Below are positions 52,001-59,905 of a stretch of DNA of 64,000 bases, one piece after another; within the stretch, counting starts at the first letter, position 1; the number at the start of each line of letters is the position of its first letter. A program made the position numbers and the translations under genes. A model generated the notes under the pieces. It ran no database searches, was not told the DNA's origin, and worked only from the letters and a program-made list of their open reading frames with translations. Location: NCBI GenBank assembly GCA_945949085.1, contig CAMFDJ010000011.1, positions 1 through 64,000 on the forward strand, read 5' to 3'. This DNA is from an uncultured Lachnospiraceae bacterium (GTDB taxonomy: Bacteria > Bacillota > Clostridia > Lachnospirales > Lachnospiraceae).

Positions 52001-52567
52001 CTTTTTTTTATGTATCGCAGTCAGGAACTGATCCACATTCCATGTATTTCCACGCACTGCCGACAATGCTTTGTACAGTCCGTAATACTGTCTGTCATGT
52101 CCTGTCAGGAGTTTTTCAAAATACGGCGAATAAAAATAAGCCACTGCTTCTTTAAAATTGTCCCTTGCCAGATTGGTGAAGTGAAACAGGTTACGAATAC
52201 TGCCATATTTTTCGCTGCAATAAGCTTTTTCCACTCTGATCACATACGGAATATGGTATTCCAAAGCCGATGAAATGATACTGAATTCGCCCCGTATTTC
52301 TTCTCCTTCATCCAGTCCTCTTGCATCAAACCGGTAAGGCAATTCCCCTTTCGCAGCATAAAGCTCTGCAACCAGACACTGCATCCGATAATGACTGGAA
52401 TAAAAAAGGCAGCGAACCGGGGTGTCCGTCTGAGCGGCAACGGAAATTTCACCGCTCAGAATTTCATTCCCGGATACAGTCAGCTCCAGTCTGCTTTCCG
52501 ACAGAATCAGTGATTCCCCTGTATTTTCAATTGTCTCCTGATCCAGATATTTCTCAACCCTGTACAA
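49007..52567 (-). CDS. Giant repeat protein, DUF5717-like (1186 aa)
   Basis: N-terminal beta-sandwich-like part (residues about 1-110, with IRGEFSIISSALEYHIPYVIRV), a second beta-rich module (about 205-290), then about 700 residues of alpha-helical TPR/HEAT-like repeats, and a beta C-terminal module. No signal peptide, so cytoplasmic. First gene of the locus and overlapping the Hsp70-like gene. I recall DUF5717_N/DUF5717 for this family in Lachnospiraceae; function unknown. Its size and partner suggest a large chaperone-like scaffold. Confidence 0.75.
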   Translation of the reverse strand: MYRVEKYLDQETIENTGESLILSESRLELTVSGNEILSGEISVAAQTDTPVRCLFYSSHYRMQCLVAELYAAKGELPYRFDARGLDEGEEIRGEFSIISSALEYHIPYVIRVEKAYCSEKYGSIRNLFHFTNLARDNFKEAVAYFYSPYFEKLLTGHDRQYYGLYKALSAVRGNTWNVDQFLTAIHKKKETSYRIAEEKLILKDVYQQQREEITLEQIGWGDACLTVETSGAFLHCEKDELKPEDFSQHICRVPLLVYPEKLRSGYNIGKVVFHYGRKDVVCEVIVRMASKQNRQVTERSGQKKRIASLMHCYMDYVTGASLAEDCLKEAEKIIEKMNAAGGRNIAARLYQVHVLMKLGRENEARWVLGHVENMLEQEEISDSVYAYYLYLAANLLQDQAAEDALEALRKNVKSGRGGSAAICFLLRLLPPDAPGPLERFAIYEEQYENGLSSPAFFYEAWRIPKESLRYLTKLGDFEISLLRFAMHYGLFTEEIAHHLNDLVKRKKEMDKGLYHLLAMSYRLFPEEETLQAMCLLLIRSGLTGTEYFAWYEDAVSKNLRITSLYEYYMLSEKETEETPLPKPVLMYFAFACNLPDRKKASLYSRIILHEKEMPQIFEQYEQQMTAFGWQQMEKHIISEAHAVIYGYLLQKEDGMEKAREHLMWIGFAHRIRTRESGMRNVIVIHDALAEEQVYPLENGVAFVSCYTERYTIILEDAHGNRFFDPSLWEDKKLMKTERIALFLSRKKEQSIGFLLYQFYLTQEQPVSDEKIRELYEKLALDNSVEAQLRKTLFNSLLTYYEEHEMTEELGRLLPFYPVQQMNQREKGQLVRCYITCGKDDSAFALLFEYGFEGISAKTLARLLSRHLHPENGCDARLLALTYYCFKQGKYTEEMLAYLCLYFEGDIKQMRDVWKNATDFDVNATAIAERILLVHLFGNGYISQLEDVFDYYALHGGRDSVLKRYVSRHAYAYFIWQQEPQRRVLLQLERYLLQHSDMDEISKFAYLYDMAHQVSEKRTLSEEQQILIQTMVEEFVFRKQYVPFFAAFLPFIPWLSMYTQFTYVEYRTKPGTKVFLHYMIEEEDAYRTERMTEVAGGYYCKHFLLLFSDRLRYYFVEQDETGENLTESRVVEKSDMAGLKSGGRYGLLNDMMLSHSMGDEKTAETLKREYMYESYLHEILGGSMQWK

Positions 52568-52641
52568 ACGTATTTCCTCTCTCTCGAAATTAGTCCATAA
52601 GTAATTTTAGTATACCATTTTTTCAGTTGCCAAACAATATC

Positions 52642-53910
52642 TTATCCGGGTTCTGCCGCTCTTGTCACACCTACATATATATTGGAGATTTCATACCAGG
52701 TAGGATAATCCACCACACCGGTCTGCGGAAGGCTAAATATCCCCTGGAAAATCCTGACAGCATTCTGTGTCTGCGGTCCATAAACCCCGTCTGCCGTGAT
52801 CACAGGGATTGCCGGATAGTTACGCGCGATGCGCGCAAGCTGCTGCTGCATCTGTCTGACTTTTTCTCCCCTCGCTCCGACCGACAGGTCATATCCCGGC
52901 CATGATGCCGGAACACCGGCAATTGCATCCGCAGTATTGATGTACATATCAGAACCGAAATAATAGCGAATGATCTCAATCGCCGAATATCCCTCATCTG
53001 CCAGATATTTACTTCCCCATTGCTCAAGTCCATCGCAGGTTACCCGGCGGCCATCGCAATAGGACGTGAAAATGGGCTGTTTTACACCCGGTCTGGACAG
53101 ATAATTGGCAAAAATACTGTCCACGATCCGGCTTATATTTTCATAAATGTTTCTGCCGTAAATCCATTTCTGGTCATACGCTGTAGAGTTGGTGATCGTA
53201 AAATCATACCCCTTCCCCCTGTACCATTCCGTAAACACACGGTTTAGGGTAAAGGAAAGGATACACAGCGTGTTGGCATAGATTGCCGCCTCGTTCCACG
53301 TCGCATATATCTCTGAAGAAACCACGTTTTTGATGTAATCTTTATATTTGACATAATAGTTTGATGCAGCCGTATTGTCCGGTGTCCCATTATGTACAAT
53401 GACATACTCCGGAACAACAACTCTGGATAATACGATCTCACCTGTTTCCGCCATGGGTTTGATTTCTGCCTCCGGTATTTTGGGAGGATAATCCCCGTAT
53501 AACGTGTGATCACCGATCACAATGTCCGAATTTACCAGATTTTCCTCCTCAAGGGGATTCATACGAACAGGCTGGATCGAGGTTTCACCGGACAAAATTT
53601 CACTGCCTTCAATGGTCACCGGCTCATACCCCTCCGCCGTTATAGTCAGGTTATAATCAGAATATGGTCTGATCTCTGATGGTTCCTGACTCAGTTCGAC
53701 AGGCGGAGCCGGTAATTCAATATCTCCCGTCTCCCCGCTTTCATTTGTTGTTACCTGTTCCAAAACCGTTTCCGGTGCATTTGTATAGGAAATCTGGATA
53801 CGCGCATTTTGAATCGGTATCAGGCCCAGTGCACTTGTCACCTGTACCGACAATCTCCCTTTATCAATCAGATCGCTAACCTGTGCTGCTTGCAATAATT
53901 TTTCAGACAT
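52642..53910 (-). CDS. SpoIID-like domain + peptidoglycan-binding domain protein (422 aa)
   Basis: ATG 53910 (MSEKLLQAAQVSDL) lies after AAAGGCTC; the longer start at 53967 has no ribosome site. N-terminal beta domain resembling a carboxypeptidase-regulatory fold (about 20-120), central SpoIID/LytB-type region (VVSSEIYATWNEAAIYANTLCILSFTLNRV to YFGSD), and a C-terminal PG_binding_1 repeat (VRQMQQQLARIARNYPAIPVITADGVYGPQT). No signal peptide is visible, odd for a wall-active protein. In sporulating clostridia such proteins act on or bind peptidoglycan during spore formation; catalytic residues were not verified. Confidence 0.8.
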   Translation of the reverse strand: MSEKLLQAAQVSDLIDKGRLSVQVTSALGLIPIQNARIQISYTNAPETVLEQVTTNESGETGDIELPAPPVELSQEPSEIRPYSDYNLTITAEGYEPVTIEGSEILSGETSIQPVRMNPLEEENLVNSDIVIGDHTLYGDYPPKIPEAEIKPMAETGEIVLSRVVVPEYVIVHNGTPDNTAASNYYVKYKDYIKNVVSSEIYATWNEAAIYANTLCILSFTLNRVFTEWYRGKGYDFTITNSTAYDQKWIYGRNIYENISRIVDSIFANYLSRPGVKQPIFTSYCDGRRVTCDGLEQWGSKYLADEGYSAIEIIRYYFGSDMYINTADAIAGVPASWPGYDLSVGARGEKVRQMQQQLARIARNYPAIPVITADGVYGPQTQNAVRIFQGIFSLPQTGVVDYPTWYEISNIYVGVTRAAEPG

Positions 53911-53911
53911 A

Positions 53912-53956
53912 AAAAGAGCCTTTGCATTTTTTCTTATTGTATGCAAAGACTCTTTA
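53912..53956. terminator. Hairpin ending the GntR-ABC operon, overlapping the next gene's ribosome site
   Basis: AAAGAGCCTTTGCAT pairs with ATGCAAAGACTCTTT (one mismatch), 13-nt loop. T residues follow on both sides. The minus-strand stem contains the ribosome site of the SpoIID-like gene, so the hairpin may also regulate its translation. Confidence 0.7.
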
Positions 53957-53999
53957 TTTGGTGCCATATTCTCTGAGAGCCGCTTACGCTGCCATTTTG

Positions 54000-54809
54000 C
54001 TACTCCAGATTCAGTTTATGTTCCATGATATAGTGTGTGATAAAATATAGACCTACCGATACGGCACTGATTACCACAATCATAAAGGCAAACACGATGC
54101 ACATGCTCATCATACCTTCCTGCTCGTTCTCAATCTTTATCATAAAGGTAGACAACGGAATACTTGCATAGGAAGAAATCATCTGAATCGCCATATTCAG
54201 CGCCACATATACGCCGACTGCCGCGCCCAGTCTGTGCTTCTTAAACAGCTGACCGATGCTGACAGAGGCATATCCCAGCAAGATTGCCATAATCGTCGAT
54301 ACTACCGCACAGATTGCCATCAGAATAAGCATCAAGCCGCCGCCTTCTATTTCGAAAATCTCACGAAACAGCTCCGCTATTTCTGCAAACACATTGGCTG
54401 CTCCCGCTCCGCTTGCAGCCGATGCCACCATAGATACCACGGATACCATCATGACAACCATACAGATAAAATACCAGATCATTGCCACAAATGCCTTGGA
54501 CCAGATGATCTGATGCGCATTGACCGGAAGTGTGAACATCAGATACCCCTGATCGGTATACAGATTCTTGTAGAACCGATACCAGAAATACAAGCCGGAT
54601 ACCATGGAAAGTGCCATGACCGCAATCACATAAAAGATCATATAACCAAACAGCGTCATCGCAACAATTTCGCTTTCATCGGCCTTACTCCAGATATCAT
54701 TCTGGAAGGTGATGACGCCGATCACTGTCAGAACCAGTACAACACCGTTCAGAAGGGAGAGCATTTTCCAGCAATCCTTCCACTCATAATAAAACAATTT
54801 CTTTAACAT
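54000..54809 (-). CDS. ABC-2-type transporter permease (269 aa)
   Basis: Six hydrophobic segments; starts MLKKLFYYEWKDCWKM, the usual cytoplasmic start of ABC-2 permeases. No catalytic motif. It overlaps the ATPase gene by 7 bp, and that gene overlaps the GntR gene by 4 bp, giving a tight regulator-ATPase-permease operon of the YtrA type. Substrate unknown; such systems often respond to cell-wall-active compounds. Confidence 0.85.
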   Translation of the reverse strand: MLKKLFYYEWKDCWKMLSLLNGVVLVLTVIGVITFQNDIWSKADESEIVAMTLFGYMIFYVIAVMALSMVSGLYFWYRFYKNLYTDQGYLMFTLPVNAHQIIWSKAFVAMIWYFICMVVMMVSVVSMVASAASGAGAANVFAEIAELFREIFEIEGGGLMLILMAICAVVSTIMAILLGYASVSIGQLFKKHRLGAAVGVYVALNMAIQMISSYASIPLSTFMIKIENEQEGMMSMCIVFAFMIVVISAVSVGLYFITHYIMEHKLNLE

Positions 54810-55504
54810 GCGAACACCTCCCTGAAGAACGTATCTACTGTCTTACCCTTCTTCTGTCTGATTTCATCCACTGTTGTCTGCATGACAAGCTGTCCGTTCT
54901 TGATAAAAATGACATCGTCCAAAATATTCTCAATATCAGCAATCAGATGCGTACAGATCAGAATGGATGCCTCCGGGTTATAGTTGGTAATGATTGTCCG
55001 GATGATATAGTCGCGTGCTGCCGGGTCAACACCGGCAATCGGCTCATCCAGGATAAACAGATCCGCATCTCTGCTCATCACAAGGATAAGCTGGATCTTT
55101 TCTTTTGTTCCCTTGGATAATGTTTTCAGTCTTGCTTTCGGATCGATCTGCAGCGCCTGTAGCATATTCATGGCTCTGTCCATCTTGAAATCCTCATAAA
55201 AATCAGAAAAAAATGCAAGAAGATCTCCCACAGTCTTTTGCACTTCCAGATACGTGCGCTCCGGCAGGTAAGATACTCTCTTCTTTGTCTCCACACCGGG
55301 CTCACATCCGTTGATCAGTACTACCCCCTCAGTCGGCTTTAACAGTCCGTTCATCATCTTGATCAGTGTCGTCTTACCACTGCCGTTTGGTCCCAAAAGC
55401 CCTACAATATGGCCTCTCTCGATTACGAGATTCAGTCCCGCTACAGCCGGAACACCATTCGTGTAGCATTTTGTCAGATTCATACATTCCACTAATGCAC
55501 TCAT
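54803..55504 (-). CDS. ABC transporter ATPase of the GntR-linked operon (233 aa)
   Basis: Walker A LGPNGSGKTTLIK, signature-like LSKGTKEKIQLIL, Walker B LFILDEPIAGVDP, H-loop CTHLIAD. The LSKG signature and short size match YtrB/CcmA-like exporters ATPases. Start GTG/ATG choice: the ATG overlaps the GntR stop (ATGA). Partner permease follows. Confidence 0.93.
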   Translation of the reverse strand: MSALVECMNLTKCYTNGVPAVAGLNLVIERGHIVGLLGPNGSGKTTLIKMMNGLLKPTEGVVLINGCEPGVETKKRVSYLPERTYLEVQKTVGDLLAFFSDFYEDFKMDRAMNMLQALQIDPKARLKTLSKGTKEKIQLILVMSRDADLFILDEPIAGVDPAARDYIIRTIITNYNPEASILICTHLIADIENILDDVIFIKNGQLVMQTTVDEIRQKKGKTVDTFFREVFAC

Positions 55505-55884
55505 GCTTCATTCTCCTCCCTTAGAATCCGGTTCACAAACTCCCTCGCTTCTTCTAACTCATAGCCAAGTTTCTTCATTTTCTCAAGAAACTGTTCCACT
55601 TCATTTCTGGCAATTGCTTCTTTTGCTTCCTGTATCAGCATTCCATTCTCCGTCACAACGCGCCCACTGGTACGCATCGTTGTCAAAAGCCCACTGCTTT
55701 CCAGCTCGGTGAATGCCTTCTGCATCGTGTTTGGATTCACGCCTGCCTCAGCCGCCAGTTCCCGGACACTCGGCAGTTTCTCTCCCGCCGGATAATAGCC
55801 GGACACGATACGAAGCTTGATCGTCTCCACAATCTGCGAATAAATGGGTCTGTCATTACTGAGTTCCCAAGCCATATCAGTCAC
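55501..55884 (-). CDS. GntR-family regulator, YtrA subfamily (127 aa)
   Basis: Short protein with an N-terminal winged helix: IYSQIVETIKLRIVSGYYPAGEKLPSVRELAAEAGVNPNTMQKAFTELESSGLL. The effector domain is only a short helix, as in YtrA regulators fused to ABC operons. First gene, likely autoregulating the operon. Expect operators near its start at 55884. Confidence 0.95.
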   Translation of the reverse strand: MTDMAWELSNDRPIYSQIVETIKLRIVSGYYPAGEKLPSVRELAAEAGVNPNTMQKAFTELESSGLLTTMRTSGRVVTENGMLIQEAKEAIARNEVEQFLEKMKKLGYELEEAREFVNRILREENEA

Positions 55885-56006
55885 TCCTTTCCGCTTTGTA
55901 CTACTGTATTAATCATCTAATACAATAATACATCATTTCACGGAATTGTCAAGTCATTTTTCCTCTTTATTTTTTGTTTTTTCGCTTCTTTTTTTCAGTA
56001 ACAGAA

Positions 56007-56039
56007 GAAAGTACCACATCTGCCCGACGTGGTACTTTC
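56007..56039. terminator. Terminator of ilvE
   Basis: GAAAGTACCAC / GTGGTACTTTC, 11-bp perfect stem, 11-nt loop, in the gap before ilvE. A T run lies on the minus strand (TTCTTCTGTT is weak), so confidence is moderate. Confidence 0.7.
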
Positions 56040-56072
56040 CTATGTACATGTATGATTGTCACTCAATTGCTA

Positions 56073-57098
56073 TTATCTTACAACCTTGATCCATCCTTCC
56101 GGTGCTTCCAGTCTGCCCATCTGAATACCTGTCAATGTATCATACAGCTTCTGTGTCACAGGTCCCATACTGCTCATACCGCTTGGCAGACAGATTTCCC
56201 TGCCATGATCCACGATCTTTCCAACAGGTGAGATAACTGCCGCTGTGCCGCAAAGTCCACACTCTGCAAAATCAGACAGCTCTTCCAGGTAAACCTCTCT
56301 CTCCTCAACCTCCAGTCCGAGGTATTCCTTGGCAACTACCATCAGAGAACGACGCGTGATGGAAGGAAGGATGCTGTCAGACTTCGGTGTCACAATCTTA
56401 TTGTCTTTTGTCACAAAGAGGAAGTTGGCACCGCCTGTCTCCTCAACTTTGGTTCTGGTTGCTGCATCCAGATACATATTCTCATCGTATCCCTCTTCAT
56501 GAGCCGTTACGATAGCATGCAGGCTCATTGCATAGTTAAGACCTGCTTTGATATGACCTGTTCCGTGCGGTGCTGCACGATCAAAATCACTGACTTTGAT
56601 CGTCAGGGGCTTTACACCACCTTTAAAGTATGGTCCAACAGGTGTTGCAAATACTCTGAACTGATACTCATCAGCCGGTTTTACCCCAATAACGGGATTA
56701 CTTCCGAACATATATGGTCTGATATATAAAGTAGCGCCTGAACCATATGGCGGAACATATGCCTCATTTGCCTCTACTGTCTTTACGACTGCTTCCACAA
56801 ATTTATCCTCCGGATAAACAGGCATTTCCAATCTTCTTGCTGAATCAGCCATACGTGAAGCATTCAGGTCAGGGCGGAAAATGACAATATTACCTTTTTC
56901 CGTTGTATAGGCTTTCATTCCTTCAAATACAGTCTGTGCATACTGCAGCACACCGGCACACTCATTGATGACAATATTGGCATCTTCTGTCAAAACGCCC
57001 TCATCCCATGCACCGTTTTTAAAGTTTGATACAAATCTCTTGTCAGTCTGTACATAACCAAAACCAAGATTTGCCCAATCAATGTTTTTCTTTTCCAT
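56073..57098 (-). CDS. ilvE: Branched-chain amino acid aminotransferase
   Basis: PLP-dependent fold type IV enzyme, 341 aa from ATG 57098 (MEKKNIDWANLGFGYVQTDKRF), with ribosome site GGAAAGGAAGC; the track ORF is too long. Conserved GLKAYTTEKGNI-like start (here VFEGMKAYTTEKG), FRPDLNASRMADSARRLEMP, catalytic Lys in AGLNYAMSL and VEETGGANFLFV. It transfers the amino group between Leu/Ile/Val and 2-oxoglutarate. Type II (long) IlvE of Firmicutes. No T-box is seen upstream. Confidence 0.95.
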   Translation of the reverse strand: MEKKNIDWANLGFGYVQTDKRFVSNFKNGAWDEGVLTEDANIVINECAGVLQYAQTVFEGMKAYTTEKGNIVIFRPDLNASRMADSARRLEMPVYPEDKFVEAVVKTVEANEAYVPPYGSGATLYIRPYMFGSNPVIGVKPADEYQFRVFATPVGPYFKGGVKPLTIKVSDFDRAAPHGTGHIKAGLNYAMSLHAIVTAHEEGYDENMYLDAATRTKVEETGGANFLFVTKDNKIVTPKSDSILPSITRRSLMVVAKEYLGLEVEEREVYLEELSDFAECGLCGTAAVISPVGKIVDHGREICLPSGMSSMGPVTQKLYDTLTGIQMGRLEAPEGWIKVVR

Positions 57099-57284
57099 TT
57101 TCTTTTGCTTCCTTTCCTGACAATTTATGTTGGAATTTGATTCAGCTATAGTGTACCACCGCCATTTTTCCACTGTCAAGATAACATTTTTTCATACGAA
57201 ACATAACGTATTTTTATATAGCATGCCATTGTACGATATGATATACTATTTAAGAAAAAAAGACTGCAAAAGGGCGGATAAAGT

Positions 57285-58385
57285 ATGAAAAAACTATTCC
57301 AAAAACTGATTGCCGTACTACAGATGGATGTCGGCAAGGAATCCGAATCAAATAATGAGGCAATCCTAATCCGTTTACTCTGCTCGCTCGGCATAATACA
57401 CTATCTGCTGACGGCAGTTGCGCTGGCATTCAATCAATATATCGTACTCTGTCTGGTCCTCATTTTCAGCATAGGTATTTATGTAGGTGCGCTGATCTGT
57501 ACCTATGAAAACAAGACTTCTCTCGCTTCCACATTATATATTCTGCAGACGCTGTTCGTCACCGCAGCACTCAGCCTTAGCATCGGTTGGAAATATTTCT
57601 TTGCGCCGATGTCCATCGTAGTGCTCATGGTACTGTATTTCAGCCTGAATATGAGTTTGAAGAAAAAGGGATGGTTTTCTGTCGGTATGACCATATACCT
57701 CTTTCTGATCTCTGTTGGTTACTTCTATTTGCCAAAGCACACAGAGATTTTTAACAATGTAGCCCTTATGGTTCTGTTTTTAAATATCAGTCTTTCCATC
57801 TCATCCATTTCCGTGATCGGATATTGCTTCTGCCGCAAATTTTCCCAGACAGAAGAAAAAATCCTGCAGTACAACAAAAAGCTGGAACAGATGGTACTGA
57901 CAGACCCTCTGACATCCCTTTGGAACAGACGTGCCATGAATGAGCACTTAAACCACCTTGTTACACAGTATAATAAATATCAGCGTGATTTTTCCATTGC
58001 CATCATGGACATAGACTTTTTTAAACATGTCAATGATGAATACGGACATAGCATGGGGGATTCTGTATTAAAAAATCTGTCAGTCATTTTAGACAATCAT
58101 ATGAAGGATTTCGGCCATGTCTGCCGATGGGGCGGTGAGGAATTCCTTCTCTCCTATGAAAATATGGATTATGAGACTGCATGTCGGCATATGGAAGAGC
58201 TTCGCCGTAAAATCGAAGAACAGGATTACACCTACAAAAAGAGCACCATTCACATTACGATTACCGGAGGGATCGCCGAATTTACCAGCAGAACCACGCT
58301 GGATGCCCTCATTACAAGAGCAGATGAATTATTGTATCAAGGGAAAACCACCGGGCGAAATAAAATAGTCAGTTCGCAATATTGA
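57285..58385 (+). CDS. Membrane diguanylate cyclase (GGDEF, 366 aa)
   Basis: Five or six hydrophobic segments (residues about 25-185) form an N-terminal membrane sensor. The GGDEF domain (about 200-366) has DPLTSLWNRRAMNEHL and the active-site RWGGEEFLLSYE (GGEEF form), with DIDFFKHVNDEYGHSMGD binding metal and GTP. An RxxD inhibitory site four residues before GGEEF is not evident. It makes cyclic di-GMP from two GTP. Ribosome site AAAGGGCGGATAAAGT. Single gene, convergent with folA. Confidence 0.93.
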   Translation: MKKLFQKLIAVLQMDVGKESESNNEAILIRLLCSLGIIHYLLTAVALAFNQYIVLCLVLIFSIGIYVGALICTYENKTSLASTLYILQTLFVTAALSLSIGWKYFFAPMSIVVLMVLYFSLNMSLKKKGWFSVGMTIYLFLISVGYFYLPKHTEIFNNVALMVLFLNISLSISSISVIGYCFCRKFSQTEEKILQYNKKLEQMVLTDPLTSLWNRRAMNEHLNHLVTQYNKYQRDFSIAIMDIDFFKHVNDEYGHSMGDSVLKNLSVILDNHMKDFGHVCRWGGEEFLLSYENMDYETACRHMEELRRKIEEQDYTYKKSTIHITITGGIAEFTSRTTLDALITRADELLYQGKTTGRNKIVSSQY

Positions 58386-58407
58386 CACATGAAAAATGGG
58401 GAGAAAG

Positions 58408-58896
58408 TTATCCTCTTCTCCGGTACTTTGTAAATGCATAGGTCAGATCAAAATAGGTCTGCTCCTCGCTCTCCTGCGTCATTTCCCATTCCGGCAGCTC
58501 GTCCAGATTCGGAAAATAACTGTCAGCCTCATAACTATGATCAATCTTTGTCACAAGTGCCTCATCACAATAAGGGAGGAACTGGCGGTAAATGCTCTCT
58601 CCGCCGATACAATAAACATCCTGCCCGTATTTTTTGCTTTCTTCCATTGCCTCCTCAATGCTGTGCACTACGACAGCACCTTTTACCTTATAATCGATGT
58701 CTCTGGTGATTACAATGTTCGTCCGGCCCGCCAAAGGCTGTCCCTGCGGAAAGCTCTCCAGCGTCTTACGTCCCATGATGATGACCTTTCCCATCGTCTC
58801 ATTTCTGAAGAACTTCATATCGTTCGGAATATGCACCAAGAGGGCATTTCTAAGTCCGATTCCCCAGTTCCGGTCTGCTGATACTATGATTTTCAT
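58408..58896 (-). CDS. folA: Dihydrofolate reductase
   Basis: Reduces dihydrofolate to tetrahydrofolate with NADPH. 162 aa. Active-site loop SADRNWGIGLRNALLVHIPNDMKFF has Trp and the acidic residue, and IIMGRKTLESFPQGQPLAGRTNIVITR and CIGGESIYRQFLP bind NADPH. It lies 15 bp after thyA in one operon, the common DHFR-ThyA pairing. Confidence 0.97.
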   Translation of the reverse strand: MKIIVSADRNWGIGLRNALLVHIPNDMKFFRNETMGKVIIMGRKTLESFPQGQPLAGRTNIVITRDIDYKVKGAVVVHSIEEAMEESKKYGQDVYCIGGESIYRQFLPYCDEALVTKIDHSYEADSYFPNLDELPEWEMTQESEEQTYFDLTYAFTKYRRRG

Positions 58897-58911
58897 TTTC
58901 TTTTTCTCCTG

Positions 58912-59760
58912 TTAAATTGCGATTGGTATATTCAAAATCTGCGGATGTGTCTCATATCCGTCCACCCTGACATCATTTCTGGTGAACTGATAGAAATCAT
59001 GAATGTCAGGATTCAGCCAAAATGTCGGCGCGGGCAGAGGCTCCCTGGTAATCAGCTCTTTGATGATCGGCACATGCCTGTCATAAATATGCGCATCGGC
59101 GATGACATGTACCAGTTCTCCCACCTTCATGTCGCAGACCTGTGCGAGCATATGCACGAGCACGGCATATTGCACCACATTCCAGTTATTTGCCGCCAGC
59201 ACATCCTGAGACCGCTGATTCAAAATAGCATTCAGCGTCAGCTTGTCATCCCCCTTCTTCTGGGTTACATTAAAGGTCATACTATACGCACAGGGATACA
59301 GATTCATCTCATGCAGATCCTGATGCACATAGATGTTGGTCATGATCCTGCGGCTGAACGGATTATGTTTCAAATCATAGATGACTCTGTCCACCTGATC
59401 CATCATACCTTCTTTATATTGATGCTTCACACCCATCTGATAGCCGTATGCCTTCCCGATTGAGCCGTCCTCATCCGCCCATTCGTCCCAGATGTGGCTG
59501 TGCAGATCATGTACATTATTAGACTTCTGCTGCCAGATCCAGAGCATTTCGTCCGTGGCACTTTTCAGCGCAGTCTTCCGCAACGTCATGATGGGAAACT
59601 CCTTGGAAAGATCATAACGGTTGACAACCCCAAATCGCTTGATCGTATAAGCGCTGCTGCCATCCTCCCAGTGTGGTCTGACCTTTTCTCCTTCCGTACT
59701 TGTGCCGTTCTCCAGAATGTCCCTGCACATCTCTATAAAAACTCGGTCTGCATAACTCAT
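58912..59760 (-). CDS. thyA: Thymidylate synthase (ThyA)
   Basis: Methylates dUMP to dTMP using methylene-THF, giving dihydrofolate for FolA next door. 282 aa. Catalytic Cys in LYPCAYSMTFNV, then NQRSQDVLAANNWNVVQYAVL and HVIADAHIYDRH (dUMP and phosphate binding). The PCA(Y) context in place of the common PCH resembles the phi3T/Bacillus ThyA class rather than the E. coli class. Confidence 0.96.
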   Translation of the reverse strand: MSYADRVFIEMCRDILENGTSTEGEKVRPHWEDGSSAYTIKRFGVVNRYDLSKEFPIMTLRKTALKSATDEMLWIWQQKSNNVHDLHSHIWDEWADEDGSIGKAYGYQMGVKHQYKEGMMDQVDRVIYDLKHNPFSRRIMTNIYVHQDLHEMNLYPCAYSMTFNVTQKKGDDKLTLNAILNQRSQDVLAANNWNVVQYAVLVHMLAQVCDMKVGELVHVIADAHIYDRHVPIIKELITREPLPAPTFWLNPDIHDFYQFTRNDVRVDGYETHPQILNIPIAI

Positions 59761-59905
59761 CTGCTTTGTTACCTTTCTTTTCTATTTCTCTTCTATTCCA
59801 TTTCAACTTCTTTTCAGATCATTTACATAACAATCCTGCGTACATCTGCTGTGTCAGCGCTATCATTCGCACAATATTTTGTAGAATATCATTGCTGTGC
59901 ACAAC

